Of a stretch of DNA of 64,000 bases, positions 34,400 through 48,066 are shown piece after piece. Under the pieces are notes generated by a model that saw nothing but the letters and a program-made list of their open reading frames with translations, searched no databases and had not been told where the DNA came from. Where the stretch lies: assembly GCA_026874595.1 (NCBI GenBank), contig CM049309.1, forward strand, positions 21,672,033 to 21,736,032. The letters are read 5' to 3'. Numbering within the stretch: position 1 is the first letter of the stretch; each line of letters starts with the position of its first letter. The position numbers and the translations under genes are program-made. This stretch comes from Sipunculus nudus. Lineage: Eukaryota > Annelida > Sipuncula > Golfingiida > Sipunculidae.

Positions 34400-36751
34400 T
34401 TACCTGTAAGCGGGTTGGACTTCCCTTTATAAATGGAAACTTCCATGAAGTATATTTTATTGAAATTAGGCAACTTAGTAGTTGAATAAAAAAAAAACAC
34501 CAAGCATATACATGGATTAAGGTCAGATAACAAATGTTGGTCGTGGTCCAAATAAAAGAGATTTAACACTTAGATATATGCTTAAAAAAATAAAACCAAG
34601 TTATTATGGTTAGCCCTCTAGGATGTGGGCTATGGCATACTGTGGCGGGATATTTTGCTTTGTAAAAATGGACTTAATGCTTGACCATCATTTAGTTTAT
34701 TTGGTAGTCAGATGTTGCAGGTATAATTGCAGATGGCTAAAAAACACGAAATGTGGATGTATCGGTCTTCAACCATATTACACTGCATATGACGTGGCTT
34801 GCACAGGAAGATATCGAAACGGTATACACCGTATTTTAACCTGGTATACTAGTACATGTATAAGGCAGCCCATCGGTTGCGTTATTCATTTGAAGCACAT
34901 TGGATTGTGTCGTCCCGATCACGTGACTTACAGAAGTAACGTCGAGTGTCCTTGTGGTAAATCAAGTAAAGATAAGATAATTTAAATCAAATTTACATTT
35001 GTTCTTAAGGAATTTGCATTGCGCCTTCCTGACATTTTTATAGCGGGCACACCTACAGTATTATCATGGACTTGCATTAAATTAAAACACAACATGCATG
35101 TGCCATGCGGCCGGCTTGCCGATTAAAGCATGTTTAGCAGCGGAAAAGTGCGACTTGTTAATGTACATATCTAATTCAGTTTAAAGGTCAAGTTTGTCTC
35201 AACAGTAATGAAGTACCCCGTCCTGGTACAAGCTATATGTCTTCACGAGTCAGGCGATGTTTTTTAATGTCGTTTGTCGAGTGTTGCGTTCTGATACCTT
35301 CGTCAATGAGGTTATGTTTACATCCGTGTATGTTTGCTGTATGGTTTACTTGACTCTACGCTGGATTATACAGAAACCACTAAAAAATTACGTAAGATTT
35401 TGCATATTTTACAGCTGTTTTTTAGAAATTTCTTAGTAATTGAATAATTTTTTTAGAAATTGAATATAGGAGAAATGTGGTGTCTTCTTCTGGAGACTAT
35501 ACTTGAATATTTAAGAAAATAGGAGTTTTTCGATAAACGTTTAAGAATAGATCACATGGAATTAATGGGTCCAGAGTCCGTCACCAAATGTGCCCATGCA
35601 TCTATCGCTGATTCGCTTTCAGAGTATGGTCATTATACTTGCATATTAAGCTGGCTCAGACGGCGAGGGTTCCACCGGAGTAAACCATTCTGTGGTTTTT
35701 ATGTTGCTTGCTGCATTGGTAATTGCTCGATAAAATTCAGTCATAAATATTTACGGCCTTTAGACCAAAGGTTCAAGAATTTCCTTTCTAGTATTAATTT
35801 ACTGAGGGATCAAACCATACTTAGCGACAAAGTCGACCTCACATGAATTTCAGTAATGTACATAATATACCTTACACGAATGACTTCACATGGATAGAAT
35901 AAGCATGTTTTAATCCTGGACCTATTTAGTTTGCATTTTCATTCTTGCTTATTATATCGTTTGATTTTTAAATTCAAATGCATTTATAAAATACTAATAA
36001 AGTTCTATAGTGCTATGACAATAAAACATATTCCATTCACAATTATGTAGTGACTGCATGGCCTGACATATTACTCACGGGTAACCGTTGAGGTACATAC
36101 TTATTCGTTACACCTGCTCACTTGCTACAGATCGGATCATGCACACAACCCTGGGTTACCATTATATCTGAGAGATATGAAATGTTTGTCCTAATAGTGT
36201 TATATATAAATATTTATAATAATAACTGCAGCATGTAGTAAATTAATCTGTTTCATAGAATAGACGAGTTTTTTTTACCTAATTTTATAATAAAAATCCA
36301 TCTAGTGGTGACATCAGCGACCTGAATATTGAGTATAATTTCAGGGGCGTCAATATAGGGGGGGGGGGGTTAAAAATTTCCCAAACACACTTTTGGCAAG
36401 GGGGGATGGTCAATGTAATCATCCCCCCCCCCCCCCCCACTATTCAGCGAATATTTTTTTATACTGCAAACGAAATATATGAATAAATAGAATTACAGAC
36501 TTTGATTTAAATAATGAGTTGACTATGAAAAATATCTAGAATAAAATGGAAAAAATAATTCTTTATTTTTTTAAACCTTATACGTAATTGTAATTTTTCT
36601 GAAATATAATTATTGAAATATACTTGAAATGCGTCATATACAGACGCAAATATATATGAGAAATGTGTCATACAGACGCTAATAAGGTATGTTTATATAT
36701 ATATATATGAGTTTGTGTGTGTGTGCGCGAGTCAGTCCCAACCCGGGAAGA

Positions 36752-37379
36752 TAAATTGACGCCACTGTATAAATTACACGTTGGACAAAAATGGAAAAGC
36801 GCAACATTGCAATAGACATTGCAACATGCAGAAAAACTGTCGCAGAAAACTCTTTCTTTGTTATAATTAAGATCATCTTAACTGCATTTAAGCCCAGGAT
36901 GCACCATACCATTTGCATAAATAAGGTTGAATTGGTCAGACGTCGCGTACGTGTCCCAAATCGCTAAAATTTTCAACTTTCTTTGACGGTTTCCACAGCA
37001 GTCCAATAATTAATTATTGTCACCAGCTATCCAGTCACCAACTTATAACATTTGGCGGTTCATGTAAATTGACGCCACTGTATAAATTACACGTTGGACA
37101 AAAATGGAAAAGCGCAACATTGCAATAGACATTGCAACATGCAGAAAAACTGTCGCAGAAAACTCTTTCTTTGTTATAATTAAGATCATCTTAACTGCAT
37201 TTAAGCCCAGGATGCACCATACCATTTGCATAAATAAGATTGAATTGGTCAGACGTCGCGTACGTGTCCCAAATCGCTATAATTTACAACTTTCTTTGAC
37301 GGTTTCCACAGCAGTCCAATAATTAATTATTGTCACCAGCTATCCAGTCACCAACTTATAACATTTGGCGGTTCATGTA
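36752..37379. repeat. 313-bp tandem duplication
   Basis: The copies at 36752-37064 and 37065-37379 are nearly identical, with a few substitutions such as AAGGTTG versus AAGATTG. This indicates a recent duplication. The sequence has no recognisable gene. Confidence 0.93.
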
Positions 37380-40225
37380 TGAATATTGTCAATGGTAACT
37401 CCTCGAGATACCTGGAAACGTAGGTAGATCGCCCGTAAAATTTGTACCAAAAAGTGCGAACACCTAAACTGTCAGAAAAACAGCGGGGCGAATGTGTGGA
37501 AAGCGTATGAAGCAGACCCTCCAAACATCAAACTTTACAAGTCTTTCTCTCCCCTAAGACCTTGGCAAGGATATAGTGACCTGTATTGTGGGTCCAGTGG
37601 GGTCCTGGACGGTTATAAAAGTGGCTTTGGAGTTGTACAGATACAGAGGGGAAGTGTAAGGACTATTTGAAGTTCCCATGCAGGGCAACAATCTATGACA
37701 GCCCTTTTTACATTGTATAAGGGCATGCATTCCGGGGCTTACATGTTTGGCGCTGGTATCCAACAACATATACAGTGCCGTTTATAGCGCCGTATGGCAG
37801 GGTATTATGTTTTACGCTTGTTTGGTTGATTGGCAACTTAACAAAAAAACATCATGAACGAATCTAATGATATTTTATGAAGGGTTGGGGTAATACCGGA
37901 GGTACAATTAGTCTAATTATGGTTGTGATTGGATCACTAAATAAAACTTTGATTTATTGGGAGTCTTTACCATTATAAAGTAATTTCCATTATATATGCA
38001 TTTTACTCTAGCCAAGGACCAGGTCAATTAACCGGTATTACTGGCCGCCTTTATTCTGAAGCTTGCCTGTGATCCATCCATGAATTTTGGGAATAGTGAC
38101 ACACAGCACAATTTGGTTAGGGTCCTGGAGGAGGATATTTTTTCATACTGCTTACGAGGTTAGAATGATATCATCATATCATCACCATTCCTTGCAAAAA
38201 AATAAACAATTATTATAATATCTCAGAAAATAGGCCACAAAACATGCTAGCTGGGTTGACGGAGTAAAGGATTTTGTGACTGTATGGCTTTGACGTTAGC
38301 TACAGTAAGTATTATAAATATGATAATATGCAATTAAAAGACGTCACCCTACACTGGCGTCTCCTGAAAAAAAATGCACATGTTTAAAAATATATTTCAT
38401 TCTTAAACGTCGAGGTCACTGCCCAGTAAAAAACTATGAGCAGTTCTAATCTTTGGTGGAACGGACTATTGTATACTATATCAGAATTCAGGCTGCATGT
38501 CCACCCCCCCCCCCCACCCCCACCCCCACACACACACACATCATGGTTGTTTTGGACACATGATAACCAGACAGAAACACAATAAATCTTACTTTTCTGA
38601 CATTATTCACAACCCTTAACTTGTGTGTTTATATACATGGACTTTCTCCCGCAGATCACACTGAAGTTACCTTTCATTTATATGAGAAGCAAGTCCTTGC
38701 ATACATATTTTTATTTATTTTTTTAACATCTCTTGTTTAACCAAATGATTATTGGACCATCCTAAGACACGTCATTTAAACAATGGCATAAAGTGATTTA
38801 ATGTAAGCGAACAAACTCTTCCAACGCTTTGTCCCTCTCTTCTTTCTCTTCATTCAAAAATCAATCTCTTCTTTCTAAATTAACTAGATGTACTTTTTGT
38901 TGATGTTCTCTAGGCAGGGATTAAAAAAAATGACAGCCAAACATTTAAAAGAAACTCCTCAGAAAAGGTATTACATTATACAAAGGCTGATTAAAAATTT
39001 GTAACATCAATATCCACGTTTCCGGCTCATCAAGACCCATGAAACATTTCGAATATGCATCCAGACATGCACAAACAACTTAACTTACATAAAAGATCAA
39101 CAAACCAATATCCTAGTGTCTCTTTTAGGCAAGAGAAATATAATTTGCTTTTTAGCTTCAGTACTTTAGTTAAAACCAGGTAGGTCACTTTTAAATACAT
39201 TTTGCTATTGGCAACGAAGGATGGTCTTAAGGAAAGGAAACAGAGGAACGTCCCCGGGTTTCGGGAGCTCCCACTGAGCACAAGTCTGTTAAACGTCAAT
39301 GCAGGTGTACCCGACCGGCGCCCTCTGGAAAACGTATTTAAAATTCCACATGGCCGTGAGCGTACAAATCATCAACACAGTGACAGCTGCTACCCTGATG
39401 ATATGATGCATATTTATGTGAACCATGTTAATTTCATTTTTATGTAAAAAGTTGAGTAAATTTATATCATTCAAGTATCATTATTTTCATTTTGATTTCT
39501 TTTAATACTAGGATAGGCGGTTCACATATAGCAGTTTGTTATTAAAGTGCAACATGCACAGATTATAACATATCAACACAACTAGCACAATATCTGCAGA
39601 TCCTAATTGAAAGTGAAATCTTGATTCTGAACTTACGCATAAAGATTAAAAAAAAATACATATTGAGATCACACAATTAAATCTGTGGTGCCCTTTGGAA
39701 TAACCTGGAAAGAGTGATGAAAATCGCTATACTTATATGCCGAACTTGCGCCAAAGGAGTGATCACTCTGTATGTTATGTCTGTATGTTATGTGTTGTCA
39801 AGGTGACAGCACACTGCGCTGACTCGGACTCACAAGACTTGGACTCTGCCGGTTAGGGTTTATGGACATTGAAATTCAAACCCCACAATGCAACGTTCCA
39901 ATACGTGTAGTTGAATAAAAATTGTTCAAGGCAAAATTACATAAACATGAGCGTGTATATGGCCAGGACTTCTGTAAGCAATATCTTTTAACCATGCGCA
40001 TGTGATATGTAAACAGAAGGTGTTTCCTTGAAATGTAACATATTTTATTTTAAAATTTGACACTTGACACATGTAGTCCCTGCCGTTCCACACTGCATGA
40101 CTGGAAGAGGTTCGTTTCGCGTTGAAACGACGAAGGGTAAAGTAACAAGCCAAGCGGCAGATGATGTCTTGTGCACAATCTTTAGCAGAGATTCATCATA
40201 TGCCCAGTAGATGGCACCAGTGTAC

Positions 40226-40549
40226 AGCAGCGTTTCCATGCGCGTATGTGCGTATATGCGTGAAAAATGTGTATTTCCATGTGCGCGTATATGCGTGAAC
40301 TGGCAGACGTATATATTTGTACAATGAATCAAGCAGGCCCTCCACAAAAAGATGGTGAAATGACGTCATTTTACCCTGAATCCCTGAGTTCACGAAGACC
40401 CTATGCGTGAAAACGCTCCTGTAGCGATTTTCACGCATGTACGCACATATGCATGTAGGATGACGGACACATGGTAACACCCCAGTTACAAGATGATAAG
40501 GGCGATTTTTCACGCATATACGCATATACGCCCACATGGAAACGCTGCT
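40226..40549. mobile_element. Foldback MITE-like element, second complete copy
   Basis: This 324-bp unit starts AGCAGCGTTTCCATG and ends GGAAACGCTGCT. It is flanked by TAC on the left and TAA on the right, possibly a mutated 3-bp duplication. The arms carry GCGTATATGCG-type units. A second terminal-like motif (GTATTTCCATGTGCGCG) lies inside from about 40270, mirroring the layout of the element at 33107. Size, termini and layout suggest one family. Confidence 0.7.
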
Positions 40550-40823
40550 TAAATTGGAGGTTGCTCTTGCTTGTCATATTGTTAGAACACTAGGATTTTA
40601 ACGAACTGCCTAAGACTGCTATGTCCAAGTAAAGTAATGATTCCTTCATGTTGGGATTGGTGTGAGCGGATAACTGTAAAAAATGTGGAATCACAGATAA
40701 CAAAATGTGTTTGTTCAGCACAGAATTATTACCGTTACTTTGCAAGGTCTATCACATACAGATAAAGATGCCGAATTGTGTATTTTCTTTCATTATGGTT
40801 TTGAATTAAAAAAGAAACAGAAG

Positions 40824-41660
40824 AAAAACGTTACTCTAACAGCAGGATAAACTGACAGATTATAGAAAAACCTAACTCTAACAGCAGGATAAACTGACAT
40901 ATTATAGAAAAACGTAACTCTTACAGCAGGATAAACTGACCGATTATAGAAAAACGTTACTCTAACAGCAGGATAAACTAACATATTATAGAAAAACGTA
41001 ACTCTAACAGCAGGATAAACTGACTGATCATAGAAAAACCTTACTCGAACAGCAGGATAAACTGACTGATTATAGAAAAACGTAACTCTAACAGCAGGAT
41101 AAACTGACTGATTATAGAAAAACCTTACTCTAACAGCAGGATAACTGACTGATTATAGAAAAAGTTAACTCTAACAGCAGGATAAACTGACTGATTATAG
41201 AAAAACCTAACTCTAACAGCAGGATAAACTGACATATTAAAGAAAAACATAACTCTATCAGCAGGATAAACTGACTGATTATAGAAAAACGTAACTCTAA
41301 CAGCAGGATAAACTGACCGATTATAGAAAAACCTAACTCTAACAGCAGGATAAACTAACATATTATAGAAAAACGTAACTCTAACAGCAGGATAAACTGA
41401 CTGATTATAGAAAAACCTTACTCTAACAGCAGGATAAACTGACTGATTATAGAAAAACCTTACTCTAACAGCAGGATAAACTGACCGATTATAGAAAATC
41501 CTAACTCTAACAGCAGGATAAACCGACATATTATAGAAAAACCTTACTCTAACAGCAGGATAAACTGACTGATTATAGAAAAACCTTACTCTAACAGCAG
41601 GATAAACTGACTGATTATAGAAAAACGTAACTCTAACAGCAGGATAAACTGACTGATTAA
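40824..41660. repeat. 42-bp minisatellite, about 20 copies
   Basis: The unit contains ACTCTAACAGCAGGATAAAC followed by TGACTGATTATAGAAAAACC and close variants. I count 20 occurrences of CAGCAGGATAA. Because 42 is a multiple of three, open frames appear on the minus strand (a 14-residue repeat), but these are not genes. Confidence 0.95.
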
Positions 41661-44600
41661 AGGTCTGCAGTTCAGATTAAATCGTCACCATCAGATGTTG
41701 GAAGTTCCTCTGTTTGTCACTGTGCATGGGTGGTTTCTTTTACGAAGTCAACTGCCTGAATATCTGCGCCATACGATCCTCTCCTAGCCATGAAAAACAA
41801 AATGACTCGAGTGCCTTTTTTTTAATTAACGGACTGGGCCTGGAAATAGTACTGACGTTCGGGTGGCAGGCTGCCTCTTCCCCTCTCTGGTCAGCTCAAT
41901 GATTAAATGAATTGATCGAGAGCTTTCTTTATAGATAAGGGTGATTGGAACTCAGATTAAAACTACATGTGTAGTAACCCATGCAGAAACTTTAATGTGT
42001 TGTATTACGCTCCCGAGGCAGCGGAAATCTTGCGCTTCTTAAGAAGCTATTGGTAAAGCGCTGTGCACATAAGGCCACACTTCAGTAATACGTACGGGTT
42101 CACCTGGAGAACTGCAGGACAAACGCTGTTCTAATACCAATGAACAGGCGGCCTTTACCCAGGACAAAGTAATCAACCAATGACACAATGACATATAATC
42201 CGAATTAAAGCATTATGATGGTGATTTAGAAAACCTGTAAAATATAACAGATTGTACCTCGCGAGCCCTCCACCATCAAATCAAAATCCGTTCATTACTT
42301 TTTTTGTGTGTAAATTGTTAACAGACAGACTAACTTGATCAAGAGGAATATATAATACCTACCTTCGCAATTTGGTGGAGCTATAATTACACCGGAATTT
42401 TTATTAAGAAGTGGACAATGGTTACAATTTTATAATATTCATGGATCTCCACCCACAAGACCCGGGAACTCTCACAGTGTACAGTTTAGATCAGTCATAT
42501 GCGGTACGTATGTGTATATGTAGCCGAGAATCGGACAAATATTCTCAAGGAGTGCTTCTATATATAAGTATGCAGTACGTATGCGTATATACGCATGTTG
42601 ACAGACTGGGAAATTTCACACTTTGACGTAAGTGATGACTTCTTTATTCCTCCAGCCCTGAACTAGATCTCTAGTTTTGCTGCATTCGTGCCGCATATGC
42701 ATAAGTATTAATGGAATTACATGTTGCATACGTTTTCTAGCCGCATACACAATTACGCATACTTAACGCGTACGCAGACATATGGTGCTGTATTATGACT
42801 GTCAGTGGGACGGGCTTCAGCTATATTCATGTACGCTACATACAGAAAATGATCTGCAGCGCGACCCTCAACCATGCAGGGTCACGCATAAAGAAAGGAG
42901 AAACAATTCTGAACTGTTCAGACCTGACAATTTACTGCGATGTAAACATAAAATGTTATATGACATAATGGTGGCTTAATAGCATTTTCATATAACGCAG
43001 TGTTTATGATAATTACAAAAAAAAATTTCAGACATGACTATAGCGTATTATATTGTCACTTAAGTCATTACATGCTAATCCCCCCCCCCCCTCCCCCCCC
43101 CCCCCCCATACATGGCGGCATGGTTCCTCCGCGCACGTGTATAATGATGGAGAATTTACGGAGTTTGATGTGCATATATTAAAATCGCGTGTGTCATGAT
43201 ATTAATAAAACCATATTAAAATTTATGTGTCTTATGTGCGCCAAATAAAACTTGTTTTCGTTCAAAGGGACTGCACTTTCATGAACGTGAAGCAACTTTT
43301 GACGAGAAATGACCCTAGAGGGGAGATCGTATAGGAGAAGTTTTAACTGAACCGAAAATAAGTCGTTACGAATCCTATAACTTCAGGTATTAATAAATTA
43401 CTTATAATATGTTGCATTGATGATGGTCGGATCTTAATTTTAATGTGATATTCCAAACGTTTTTCTCCCTCTAGCTTTGATAATAATAAAGTTACGGTCA
43501 ATAAAATTTGTTAAGACCACATATAAGGCACATTTCAAGAGAAGAATCAGAGGAAAAGTTGCAATTTTTAAGAATTTTAATGTAATATATGGGTAATATC
43601 ATGGGTAGCCACCTTTAAAAAAAAGTCATTCATCTGCAGATGAATGTCCCAACAGATCTACATTAATTCTACATATGGGCGAAAGGTGGCAGCACGTTAC
43701 GGTCCTAAGTCAGACTGTCGGAAGAAAACTTTAAATAGGTAATTTAATACTTTCTTTTGCAATAACTCCGAAATGTTGGTCCATTTGGAAATACTGACGT
43801 GAACTTACGTGACCTGTAATGTTCACGAATGATATGTTTATTTAGACATTCAAAACGACACCTTAACCTGTCGGGTTATCTGTATCTGTAACAGTCTAGG
43901 AGCACACTGAGAGTAAAACGACACTCTTCAGCAATGTCTAAAAAAAAATAAGGCCAAGGTCAGTGAAACTGGATCAATGGAATCCAGTCATGGTGAGGTA
44001 CAGAATAAAAGTCGCGAAAAAAATAAAAGTATGATTATTTTTATCGGATCTCTTACATACATACAACCTAAAAACTGTGTTATTTCGGACACAGAAAACT
44101 GTTGGATTAAAAAAAATTTCCTCTAATTTGTCTAGATATATTAATAGATGTTATATCGGTCTTGTTTATACGCCATTTGTATTTTGTAACAAAGTGGAAT
44201 AATTATCAAGGAATAATTGAAAATTACAACTGCTGAAATAACTCAGGAGACTTATACTTGTCAGAACATTATTAATTATATCTACCACTAAAACATGTGA
44301 AATAAAACGTCATCTAGTGTTTAGGACTAAAGCGGGAACTACTTTTGCAGGCGTGTGTCTAGTAAGATGAGTTATATAATTTTCTCTCCTCTCGCCGCAA
44401 ACTAGAAAATTAATTCACGGGCTGACTACTGCACTTTCCTTTATAAGGTAAGTTAATATTGACCGCACTTTTTTCGTTGTATATAGGTTCTGCATAGAAT
44501 TTCAAATGGTCATCATATTTTGTGCATTATATTACTCATGAATTGAGGCTAAACACAATATGTGTGATACGCTGAATTGAGAACTGAAGAAACCCTTAAT

Positions 44601-45010
44601 GAAAGTAACTTAAGTACATGATAACAGTGAAGTGAATGGTGCAAAATATATTCAATATATAAACTACATGCATGTGTGATAATGCATGTATCATATGCCC
44701 GAAGTTTATATTAAAAGATGGACAAGGTATTATAAATTTTAATCAATTTTTAAATCTAACGTTCATTAGGATCTTGGAAGGATATTTGGTCATATACTCC
44801 TTTCACCATACATGTATTTGGTAAAAGGTTTGAAAAGAAGTCGGGGTTTTACTCGTAACGTTCAGGAAGAATTTGAGAGAATTTCAGATGAAGAAGGCTC
44901 TAGAGTTTCAATTGGAATTTTTAGTATTTTTTTTTAAGATTTCATAATGACTCATTGGTCATAAATCAGGCAAACACAGAACAAAAACAAGACAGGTTAT
45001 CTTTGAGCTA

Positions 45011-45016
45011 TTTATT
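45011..45016 (-). terminator. Candidate polyadenylation signal of the CELF gene
   Basis: AATAAA on the minus strand lies within CCAATAAATAGC, about 3 kb downstream of the proposed last 3'UTR exon start. It is one of several AATAAA matches and is chosen only because sequence character changes near here. Confidence 0.2.
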
Positions 45017-48000
45017 GGAATTTCCTTTACAGTCCAGATCAAAGATGGTATAGTTCTCGTCCATCCCGCATGTGGCCTGCTGTAGCACTTGCCCTAGTTT
45101 GACTGGCAGCCACGGCTCAAGCAGGCCTGCGCCTAACAGCTGTATATACGACTAGACGGAATATTAAGTTTGCCCTTTGTAAATATCGTGGACTGAGATC
45201 ATTAATATAATACACTAATGAGGTAATGCATTATCTACAGGAAATGCTCAATATGTACAAATTGTCATGGGATTGCCCTGCGCAACTGTTTCCATAGTAT
45301 GTCCATGCATGTCTCCTTGGTAACCCACAGCTCCCGGCCTCCTCAAATGGGATGTATAAACATTCAACAAAATTGACTTAAATTCACCAACCTCCCCAAA
45401 GTGTTGTTGTGATTATGGCTAAGATGATTTTTCATGAAATGGTGGTGGCAGATTGGCTATTACCCTATGAGTGAAAAACCAAACACTGGTAATACCCATA
45501 TAGCAACAACAGAGAAAATTTCCACGGAACAGCACAACAGAGAATATTACAAAATGTAAAACTGATAAGGTCCTGACTAGACTGAACTCAAAAGATGTAC
45601 GTCCCACAGTGGACTAGAAACATGGGCCTATAAATGTAAACCCGACCGATCCCCAAACATACTTCATGAAAAAATATGTATGGTCTTACAAAAATATAGA
45701 TCTTTGGTATCAAAAGTTGTTACAAAATTTGATGTATATGATATCCACTCTTCCAATATAGAAACAATAATGCCTTCCTAGTACACGGTTGTACAACGAA
45801 CCAAAGACCACCACGCGACATGACAGATTGTCTAAGGAATGCATTGGAAACAGTTGCAAATACAACAACAGAGCTTGAAGGTCCACAGACTTCTTGTCTT
45901 CAATCAAGTTCTCCCAATTGCCTATATAATGCCTGTATTAAATGACATCTACCTTCTAACTTTACAATTATGCCAATCTGGGACTTTTGTAGCCCTTTAA
46001 ATTAATCTAATTCTACTCTTTTGCAGGTTAAATATTAATAAGGTGGATCTTCCTAGTGCTAGACTACATTGGGAGTCGTCTCATGCTATGTACAATTTCC
46101 TTGTTTTTTTTTATAGTTTTTCATAAACTTTGACAGAACAGGAAGGACATTCTTTGAGTGAATAAAAAATATTCTACGTGATGGGCGCACGCTGAACACA
46201 GGAATGTTTACCAGCTGGAATGTGAAAATTTACAGAACGCCTGAGCATTGACTAAGTAGAATGGCAATAAACAGATCACTGTGCTGACACACGTAGATAA
46301 TACTGGGAGCTGCAGTAGCTGAGATCAGGCCTCTCATACACAACATTGTGGCCAGTAAAGGCATCACATATATGGGCAGTGGTACCTGTACATTGAGATT
46401 CTGCCCTCCAACCTATCAACATAAAAACCCTGCTCTCACAGAGGTACTCTCACCACAGGTAGTGTATAATCACATGTATATAAACGGCTTGTAAAGTCTG
46501 ACCATCCTGTTCTGTTAACATTGAATAAAAGTATACAAATGTTCATGAGATCATCACCTAAAAGTAAATACTACAGCGGCTAAAAACTACAGTTAGTCAA
46601 CTACAAGCGGTGTAAGCGATAAATATCATATGCCATCTATCTAAGTAGTGTCATGAAATACAGCAATGCAAATGTGCTAACAGCATAAATAATCAATAAA
46701 TTAGAAGTAAAATGCTATGTTCATATAATTCTTTAAATCCCGCAAGGGTCCCCCCTCTCATACATATATTGCACAAATCTATTTGTCAACAATCGAGTGA
46801 TATGCATTCCAAAACATGATAATAAATAGTGCAATAAAATAGTTCAACCAAAGTTTTTAGTAAAGAATAATATATCAATATATGTTAAATACATGTACAT
46901 AATAGTAATCACTTGTACAAGTGTCAATTCAATATCAAATCAGTCATTAAACAATTTGTTCACTGAACTCGACCAATTAGGTACTGCCATGCACTGTAAA
47001 CTCGGAATATCTGTACAGAAACAATAGGAATGTGAAAATTGAACATTGACCATTATGGCTCTGTTAAGTACATCTGGCAGACAAATCAGTTTGAGGAAAT
47101 CAAACAGTATGAAAACCTTGACACTAATGCAACATGTGCCCTAGTTCAACACCTGACTTCAGATAAACAATATAAAAATCTCTCGCTGGGATCAACAAAA
47201 TTTTGATTGAAAACTATTTTGTGACTCTTCAACAAATTCAATGCAACTACTATCATAAAACAAATGCATTATATACATTTCAAAACGTGAAAATATCAAT
47301 AATAAATAGAAGCACAGGCTGGTTAATAGGACCACAGCCGTTGTGACTAGACTTGAATTCAGGAATGTATCCTGGGTAATACTCAACAAAGTCAGAGCTG
47401 GCACAGTCGCTAAGATGCAGGAACACTGAGTGTAAAAATACCACGGATAAACCGGATCACTATATAATCACCCAGCGTACCACCACCACTACTGTACGCA
47501 CAGACTCTCATGACACCATGGCAACCACAGTCACATGACGGCAAAGTGACAAGATCAGAACTCAGTTGGTTGAAACATGGACCAAACTCAGTTTGGACAA
47601 CATCAAAAGTTGAGGTGTAAACTTAACAAACCCTCAATGTCCACTGAAAAATGAAGACATTCAAAACGAAAACCGTTGGACCTTATTTAACCTAAGGGCA
47701 GTATGTCCTGCATCTTAGCAAATGGGAGATCTGTTATAAATAAGTTATATACAGGGATACCACTGCTCATTGATAATATATGCAGTGTTATACAATGGTC
47801 TACATGCTGGTCTACACTTAGTGCTACTGATAGTAATTGTCTGTTTCACTACAAGAAATGCCTAATAAGCTACAGAATTTAGATATGTTGCTCTTAGAAT
47901 TAAGTACTCTTTTTGCACTCCAGAAAAGCCTCGGCTCACAGAATGCTCTCTTTTATAAATGTGTTCTTGGCACAGCAGAGCCACCTGTTGACAACAAATA

Positions 48001-48066
48001 GAACTGTCTGTGCACATGGTGGGAATTTTCGCCAAATGCAGCTTCAGTGATTTTGTATCTTCATAT
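45017..48066 (-). other. Probable 3'UTR exon of the CELF gene
   Basis: A strong acceptor (TCTCTTTGTTTCAG) ends at 48067. A matching donor lies 29 nt after the CELF stop (GAAG|GTAAGC, GT at 49595-49596). The downstream exon would begin at 48066 and be noncoding. The far end near 45000 is a guess. Confidence 0.4.

Larger units (their letters stand above)
32396..45000. other. Intergenic region between the transporter and CELF genes
   Basis: No gene is supported. The right end of the transporter promoter/5'UTR must lie just above 32395. The region holds two foldback elements, an AT microsatellite, two tandem duplications, a 42-bp minisatellite and poly-G/poly-C runs near 36360, 36425, 38505 and 43081. 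Plus-strand open frames at 34623-34985 and 35556-35846 show no domain. Confidence 0.5.

Noticed and set aside
34623-34985. Cysteine-rich plus-strand open frame of 120 residues
   Set aside because: Spacing of cysteines fits no family, codon use is like the flanking noncoding DNA, and no splice partners are seen.
35556-35846. Plus-strand open frame of 96 residues
   Set aside because: No recognisable domain or conserved motif; a chance frame in AT-rich intergenic DNA is likely.
36350-36440. Poly-G run followed by poly-C run, possible hairpin
   Set aside because: The homopolymer runs are common in this window and may be assembly-sensitive; there is no further support for a functional structure.
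40045-40537. Minus-strand open frames of 100-113 residues
   Set aside because: They overlap the second foldback element and come from its GCGTATATG-type repeats.
41125-41529. 134-residue minus-strand open frame made of 14-residue repeats
   Set aside because: It is a by-product of a 42-bp minisatellite whose unit length is a multiple of three. There is no start context, domain or splice support.
42480-42785. Possible further foldback copy with GCGTACGTATGCG-like words
   Set aside because: I could not align convincing inverted termini or a target duplication, so it is left uncalled.
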